The notes beneath the pieces are model-generated. The model worked only from the letters and a program-made list of their open reading frames with translations. It ran no database searches and was not told the origin of the DNA. A stretch of 47,213 nt of DNA, taken from NCBI GenBank assembly GCA_031266095.1, contig JAISBR010000107.1, forward strand, positions 1 to 47,213. Reading direction: 5' to 3'. The translations under genes and the position numbers were made by a program. Every line of letters starts with the position of its first letter. The first letter of the stretch is position 1. This DNA is from Treponema sp. GTDB lineage: Bacteria > Spirochaetota > Spirochaetia > Treponematales > Breznakiellaceae. Below, one piece after another: positions 43,108 through 47,213 of this stretch.

Positions 43108-44127
43108 ATGCCCGAAGCGCGGCAAAGCACCGGCTTAAAGCCCTTAAAAACCGTGCTGATCGGCGGCGGTGAGCGGGCCAGGACGGCGATTTATCCTGCT
43201 TTTGACCATCTCAGGCAGCAGGGAACCGTTGAAATTGCCGGTATCTGTCACACCAACGCCGAAAGACGGGAGGAATTCGCCGGACGGTACAGGCCGGGAA
43301 GGTCCTACGGCGCGGGCGGAGTACACGATTATAAAAGGATGCTTGAAGAGCTTAAACCTGAGGCCGCCGTGGTCGTCGGTCATCCGAATATCATGTACGA
43401 CTGCTGGATCCGGTGCCTGGAACAGGGCCTGCATCTTTTTATTGAAAAACCCCTGGGCCTCAGCATACATCAGGCCCGCGCCTTGGCCGCCCTGGCGGGG
43501 CGGAATAAACGGGTAACCCAGGTCGCCTTCCAGCGGCGCTACAGCCCCATGGTAACAAAGCTGCGTGAAGAGTGCCTCAAACGCGGCAAAATGACCCAGG
43601 CGCTCTGCAAGTTTTACAAGAGCGAACCCTGCGATAATTTCCGCGCCAGGGATCACATGATGGATGACACGGTTCACGCCATAGATACGCTTCGCTGGAT
43701 GGCCGGCTCCGAAATAGTCAAAGTGGACAGTGTCACCGGCCGGATTGGCACGGTGGATATAAACCTCATCACCGCCCAGTTCAGTTTCGCCAACGGTTGC
43801 GTGGGGCACCTTTTGAACAACTGGAGTTCAGGGAAGCGTATATTCGCGGTGGAAATGCACGCGCCGGGGATCTTTGTCGAAGCCGAGCATGAGGGAAAAG
43901 GTTATATGTACACCGATGGGAACCTCAAGCCCCTTGTTTTTGACGCCGCGGAGTCCGCGGGAAGCGGTGAGTTGTATATATATACCGGAGTTCTCGCCGC
44001 TGCCGAAGACTTTGTGAACTGCTGCCTCAGGGGCGGAGAGCCTGCCTGTTCTTTCGGCAATTCGGTCAATACGATGAAGATCGCGGAAGTGATCCTGGCG
44101 CAGTCCTTGCTGCGGGAAGGATTATAG
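43108..44127 (+). CDS. Gfo/Idh/MocA oxidoreductase B
   Basis: The 339-residue dehydrogenase has an N-terminal Rossmann fold (V-L-I-G-G-G-E-R-A-R-T-A-I). The family motif F-I-E-K-P-L-G-L-S-I-H-Q-A is near residue 110, and the typical H-M-M-D-D-T-V-H-A-I-D-T-L-R-W lies in the barrel. The start at 43108 follows GGAGG; an upstream TTG is inside that site. The substrate is unknown. It sits between the HIT gene and UroD-fold protein C in the rightward unit, paralogous to the enzyme at 33793. Two such enzymes in one locus suggest two oxidation or reduction steps on a ring. Confidence 0.9.
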   Translation: MPEARQSTGLKPLKTVLIGGGERARTAIYPAFDHLRQQGTVEIAGICHTNAERREEFAGRYRPGRSYGAGGVHDYKRMLEELKPEAAVVVGHPNIMYDCWIRCLEQGLHLFIEKPLGLSIHQARALAALAGRNKRVTQVAFQRRYSPMVTKLREECLKRGKMTQALCKFYKSEPCDNFRARDHMMDDTVHAIDTLRWMAGSEIVKVDSVTGRIGTVDINLITAQFSFANGCVGHLLNNWSSGKRIFAVEMHAPGIFVEAEHEGKGYMYTDGNLKPLVFDAAESAGSGELYIYTGVLAAAEDFVNCCLRGGEPACSFGNSVNTMKIAEVILAQSLLREGL

Positions 44128-44193
44128 GGAACGGAAACGCCGCTTTGCGGTCCGCAAGGTAAAAATCGCCTGGCAGGCGGTTTGGGAGGTTTT

Positions 44194-45300
44194 ATGCGCG
44201 AAACGTGGCACGCAGCCGGGGAAACGCGGGATACCGGGGCCAAGGCCCGCTCTGAAGAGCATACAAAATTCTGGAACCATGAGGAAACCGCGAAACCATT
44301 GGCGTCCTTCCGCATAGGGAACTATTTTTTCGCCACCCATTACAAAGCCGCCCGGAAACTCCTGGTTAAGGGACAGAAAATAAGCCCTGCTATGCTTGAT
44401 GTGGATTCATTTTTAGAAGACTACGAAGAACAGTACGCCGCTGTCAGCGCCCTTAACCAGAGCGGCTTCTGGACGGCCGAGCCGTACACGGGTATACCCT
44501 GGATGGAAGCCTTCTGGGGCTGCGAGATCATTGCCGGCGAGGAAAGTTTTATGGCCCGGCCGCTGGTAACGGAAGCGCGGGACCTTGAAAAGCTGCAATT
44601 CAGCATGGACAATCCCTGGGTCGACAAGTATTTCGAATTTGTAACCAAGCTGAATAAGCTGTCACAGGGACGCTTCCCCATAGGAGCGCCTATCATGCGG
44701 GGACAGGGCGATACGGCGGGCGCCCTGATGGGACAGACAGCATTTATCTATGCCCTGTACGAAGAGCCTGAGATAATCAAAAAAACCCTCGGTAAAATCG
44801 TGGATTCTTTTCTGCGCATATATCAGGAGATGCACCGGCTGAACGCGCCCTTCCTGGGCGGCAGTTCCATGGGACTGTACCATGTGTGGGCGCCGGGGGA
44901 AAGCCTCTGGTTTCAGGACGATATAGGCGCCCTGCTGTCGCCCCCGCTCTATCGTGAATTCCTCCTGGAAAATGAAAAGCGCTTCTGCGCCGGGTACCGT
45001 TACACGATGATGCATCTGCATCCCTCATCTTTTCATCTGTTGGATGCTATATTAAGTAACCAGTACCTTAAAGCCGTTGAAATAAACAAAGACGTGGGAG
45101 GGCCTTCCATAACGCAGATGCTGCCCCAGTTCAGGAAAGTGCTTGAACAGGGCCGGTGTCTTATCATTTGGGGCGATCTGACGGAAGCGGAAATACGAAT
45201 TGTATTTGACCATCTGCCGCCCAGGGGGATCTTTTTTAATATACTGCTGCCGGACTTTGATCAGGCTGAAAGAATAAATGCTTTTTTAAATGTTCTGTGA
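44194..45300 (+). CDS. UroD-fold protein C (divergent, no H-x-C motif)
   Basis: The 368-residue protein is a distant UroD-family member. I chose ATG 44194, after GGGAGG; a TTG at 44182 overlaps the site. Core blocks include G-Q-G-D-T-A-G-A-L-M-G, L-S-P-P-L-Y-R-E-F-L-L and G-R-C-L-I-I-W-G-D-L-T. Where A and B carry H-S-C-G-S, this protein has M-M-H-L-H-P-S-S, so the zinc cysteine is absent. It may use a different metal site or be a non-catalytic partner. The gene ends on the first bases of the regulator frame. Confidence 0.75.
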   Translation: MRETWHAAGETRDTGAKARSEEHTKFWNHEETAKPLASFRIGNYFFATHYKAARKLLVKGQKISPAMLDVDSFLEDYEEQYAAVSALNQSGFWTAEPYTGIPWMEAFWGCEIIAGEESFMARPLVTEARDLEKLQFSMDNPWVDKYFEFVTKLNKLSQGRFPIGAPIMRGQGDTAGALMGQTAFIYALYEEPEIIKKTLGKIVDSFLRIYQEMHRLNAPFLGGSSMGLYHVWAPGESLWFQDDIGALLSPPLYREFLLENEKRFCAGYRYTMMHLHPSSFHLLDAILSNQYLKAVEINKDVGGPSITQMLPQFRKVLEQGRCLIIWGDLTEAEIRIVFDHLPPRGIFFNILLPDFDQAERINAFLNVL

Positions 45301-45308
45301 GACACCAT

Positions 45309-46391
45309 ATGATAACAGAAAAGATAAAACATAAACCGGTCTACCGGCAAATCTACAGCGTATTGGTTTCGGAGCTGGACAAGGGGCTTTACGACGAGAG
45401 CGGAATGCTCCCCAGCGAGAAGGAACTCTGCGGCCGTTTCGGGGTGGAACGAAATACGATCCGTAAATCACTGCAGCTCTTGGTTGACGACAAGCGGGTG
45501 ATCCGCCGGCCCGGCCTGGGGACCGAGCTGGTAAAACCGAAGAAAGAAGCGGACATGGATACCGCGGGCGCCCCGGTACTGCTCATTACCCAGGTGGATT
45601 ACCTGAATACGGGCAAGGGTGAGAGTTTTCACTATAAACTGATCAACAGTCTGGGTAAGCGGCTCTGGGAATCGGGCTGCAACATGCTCTTCAAACCCGT
45701 TTACAAGCCCGAGGATTTTTCCGGGCTTATCTACGGCGTCTCGCCCAGGGGCATTATCTTTGACAGTTATAACCGGAACGATTATTACCTCAAGATGATT
45801 AAAACCGGCCTCCCCACGCTTTCCCTCAACCAGTATACTCCCCTGATGACCAGTATTGTGAGCGGCAATTTTAACGGCGCTTACGATGTGGTACGGCGGC
45901 TCTTTCGCGCGGGACACCGGCGCATTGCCTTTATCCTTGGCAAACCCAGTTACAATTCCTGTAAGGAACGGCTCAGCGGCGTCAGGCGGTTCTACACCGA
46001 ACAGGATATAGAACTCGGCGCCGAGTATCTTTTTAACGGAGACTGGCTTTTCAGTTCCGGTGTTGAAGCGGCCTCCCATATCCTCGGCATGGAAAAAGAA
46101 AAACGTCCCACCGCGGTTTTTGCCTTCAATGATGATATGGCGTACGGCTGTTACAGCGCGCTTGTCCGCAACGGCCTTTCGCTGCCCGCGGACATGAGCA
46201 TCGTCGGATTTGACAATACCGACCGCTACGCCGACGTGTTCCCCCAGATTAGCACCGTGGATGTCAATCTTTCGGCCTTAGTGCACTATGCGGTCTGGTA
46301 TCTTACGGAAACCTTCGCGGGAAGGGCGCCCAAAAACGCGGCCCGGATAGAGATTCCCACTACATTCTGCGCCAGGGGAACCATAGCGTAA
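45309..46391 (+). CDS. GntR-LacI hybrid transcriptional regulator (AraR-like)
   Basis: The ~360-residue repressor-type protein has an N-terminal GntR winged helix (L-P-S-E-K-E-L-C-G-R-F-G-V-E-R-N-T-I-R-K-S-L-Q). A LacI-type periplasmic-binding domain follows (G-H-R-R-I-A-F-I-L-G, then F-A-F-N-D-D-M-A-Y-G and S-I-V-G-F-D-N-T-D). This is the layout of AraR, which senses a sugar. The ATG at 45309 was preferred over a GTG at 45297 that overlaps the previous stop. It is the last gene of the rightward unit. The inverted repeats at 42426 and 42593 are candidate sites for it. Confidence 0.92.
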   Translation: MITEKIKHKPVYRQIYSVLVSELDKGLYDESGMLPSEKELCGRFGVERNTIRKSLQLLVDDKRVIRRPGLGTELVKPKKEADMDTAGAPVLLITQVDYLNTGKGESFHYKLINSLGKRLWESGCNMLFKPVYKPEDFSGLIYGVSPRGIIFDSYNRNDYYLKMIKTGLPTLSLNQYTPLMTSIVSGNFNGAYDVVRRLFRAGHRRIAFILGKPSYNSCKERLSGVRRFYTEQDIELGAEYLFNGDWLFSSGVEAASHILGMEKEKRPTAVFAFNDDMAYGCYSALVRNGLSLPADMSIVGFDNTDRYADVFPQISTVDVNLSALVHYAVWYLTETFAGRAPKNAARIEIPTTFCARGTIA

Positions 46392-46453
46392 GATTCGCGG
46401 CCCCCCATCAGGCTTGGATCAGGGGCCCCGATGTCCCGTCGAAGATACGTTAC

Positions 46454-46899
46454 TTAACTGGTCTTAAGCCAAGAACCGGAAGAAGAAATCCAGAGATATT
46501 TTCCCTTCCCAAGGTAAAGACTCTTGAAAAGATAAACCCCTCCAGTATCCCCCTTAAACTCAATAACAGAAGTTACTTTTTCGCCGGAAAAATGTACATC
46601 AGTATCCTCAATAGTCAGCGTTTTTCCCTCAGCGATCTCCAATGTTGAGTCTTCCTTAATCGTGAAGCGATGGTCTCCGGTCAGCGTGTAGTTCGCACAT
46701 ACCTTTAAAGTCCTCTCAATGGTATAGCGCTTGTTCTCGATGGTAAGTTTTGAATCATTCCCACAAAGTTGCAGCAGGGCATTATTGTCACCGTTAGCGC
46801 CAACAAACAGTGTGCCCTGCCGACTTGTTCGATGATAATGACGCCGGTTTCTCCTATCATCTCTTTAATTTCGATGATTTTTGCGCTTTTTTTGGCCAT
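46454..46899 (-). pseudogene. Frameshifted small gene of unknown family
   Basis: The ATG at 46899 follows a good GAGAGG ribosome site and opens M-A-K-K-S-A-K-I-I-E-I-K-E-M-I-G-E-T. After about residue 28 the sensible reading moves to another frame around 46810. It continues as G-T-L-F-V-G-A-N-G-D, L-T-I-E-N-K-R-Y-T-I-E-R and T-L-E-I-A-E-G-K-T-L-T-I-E-D, ending at a stop at 46454. The repeating L-T-I-E pattern suggests a beta-helix or surface protein of ~147 residues. A one-base change splits it. No family is recognised. It could be a pseudogene or a real -1 frameshift. Confidence 0.5.
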
Positions 46900-46983
46900 G
46901 TTCCTCTCCCGGTAGAGAGTATACCACAGATAGGGGACAGAGGGAATTTCTATGCGTTTATCCTGTTTTTGGGGAAATTTTAC

Positions 46984-47012
46984 TTGACATAATGTTATAC
47001 CTGTGTTATACT
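46984..47012 (+). promoter_or_regulatory. Promoter and direct-repeat operator of the antitoxin gene
   Basis: TTGACA (46984-46989) and TATACT (47007-47012) are 17 bases apart. Two direct copies of TGTTATAC (46993-47000 and 47004-47011) lie 11 bases apart, in the spacer and over the -10 box. This is a typical layout for a ribbon-helix-helix autorepressor. The ATG follows the -10 box by only seven bases. Confidence 0.75.
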
Positions 47013-47019
47013 ATATTAC

Positions 47020-47213
47020 ATGAAAACGGCAATATCACTTTCAGATACATTATATGAAAAAGCAGAGCAAACTGCTTCATATATGGGTATTCCTCGAAGC
47101 AAATTATTTGCAATGGCCTTAGAGGAATTTATTTCCAAACATAATGGCAAAATGATAACTGAAAAAATAAATGAAGTATATGAAAAAATTGATCAAGCTG
47201 AATTTGAACCATA
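47020..47213 (+). CDS. Ribbon-helix-helix antitoxin (MazE/ChpI-like), partial
   Basis: The 64 visible residues begin M-K-T-A-I-S-L-S-D-T-L-Y-E-K-A-E and continue G-I-P-R-S-K-L-F-A-M-A-L-E-E-F-I. This is the RHH DNA-binding fold of ChpI/MazE-type antitoxins. The gene runs off the window. A MazF-like toxin gene would be expected next. Its codons are AT-rich compared with the neighbours, consistent with transfer. The predicted leader is zero to two bases, so translation is probably leaderless. Confidence 0.85.
   Translation, partial: MKTAISLSDTLYEKAEQTASYMGIPRSKLFAMALEEFISKHNGKMITEKINEVYEKIDQAEFEP

Noticed and set aside
46395..46440. GC-rich inverted repeat GGCCCC/GGGGCC after the regulator, possible terminator
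   Set aside because: The stem is imperfect and no T run follows, so I do not call it a terminator.

Overview
The window looks like chromosomal DNA of a spirochaete, most plausibly a host-associated Treponema (termite-gut type). This is inference from gene content: a CNNM/CorC protein, LysM/M23 peptidases, DUF3842, DUF362 and DUF2284 proteins, a CHASE2 cyclase-like protein, a Treponema-style solute-binding protein with an alanine/glycine-rich signal-peptide end, and a methyl-tetrahydrofolate:corrinoid methyltransferase as used in acetogenesis. No phage, plasmid or CRISPR features are visible. Base composition is moderately GC-rich, except for the AT-rich last ~200 bases.

Left part (1-12.4 kb). 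A dispersed three-hairpin repeat, tRNA-Glu(CTC), an EamA transporter, a DUF2974 hydrolase and a MATE transporter lie on the minus strand. tRNA-Cys follows immediately before a CNNM/CBS protein, a DUF362 protein and a YbaK-type deacylase. A DUF3842 protein, pyrimidine-nucleoside phosphorylase and RecJ come next. RecJ carries an unusual internal domain that resembles a catalytically dead DnaQ exonuclease. Remnants of ISAs1-like and IS5-like transposases sit in the intergenic gaps.

Middle (12.4-33.6 kb). This holds housekeeping and envelope genes: two M23 peptidases, ribosomal protein S21, a phosphodiester glycosidase lipoprotein with a non-ATG start, a DUF4062 protein, an acyl-CoA ligase, a HAD phosphatase, a ferredoxin, a second MATE transporter and a degenerate CHASE2 cyclase. 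They are followed by a DUF2284/methyltransferase pair, an IS630 remnant, a beta-CASP RNase, threonine synthase, MscS and an RsmB-like rRNA methylase.

Right part (33.8-46.4 kb). One catabolic or transport locus is built as two divergent units. The leftward unit runs from a strong promoter with a structured leader through a solute-binding protein, an attenuator hairpin, two sugar-type ABC permeases, a UroD-fold protein, an aldo/keto reductase, a second UroD-fold protein, a zinc alcohol dehydrogenase and a Gfo/Idh/MocA oxidoreductase. The rightward unit encodes a HIT protein, a second Gfo/Idh/MocA oxidoreductase, a third, divergent UroD-fold protein and a GntR/LacI-type hybrid regulator. It has no ABC ATPase, sugar kinase or corrinoid protein. 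Two of the UroD-fold proteins keep a His-x-Cys motif typical of zinc methyltransferases, so the locus may import and process a methylated or otherwise unusual polyol or glycoside. This is the best candidate for an undescribed pathway here.

The right edge holds a frameshifted small gene and the start of a ribbon-helix-helix antitoxin with a near-leaderless promoter and two operator-like direct repeats.
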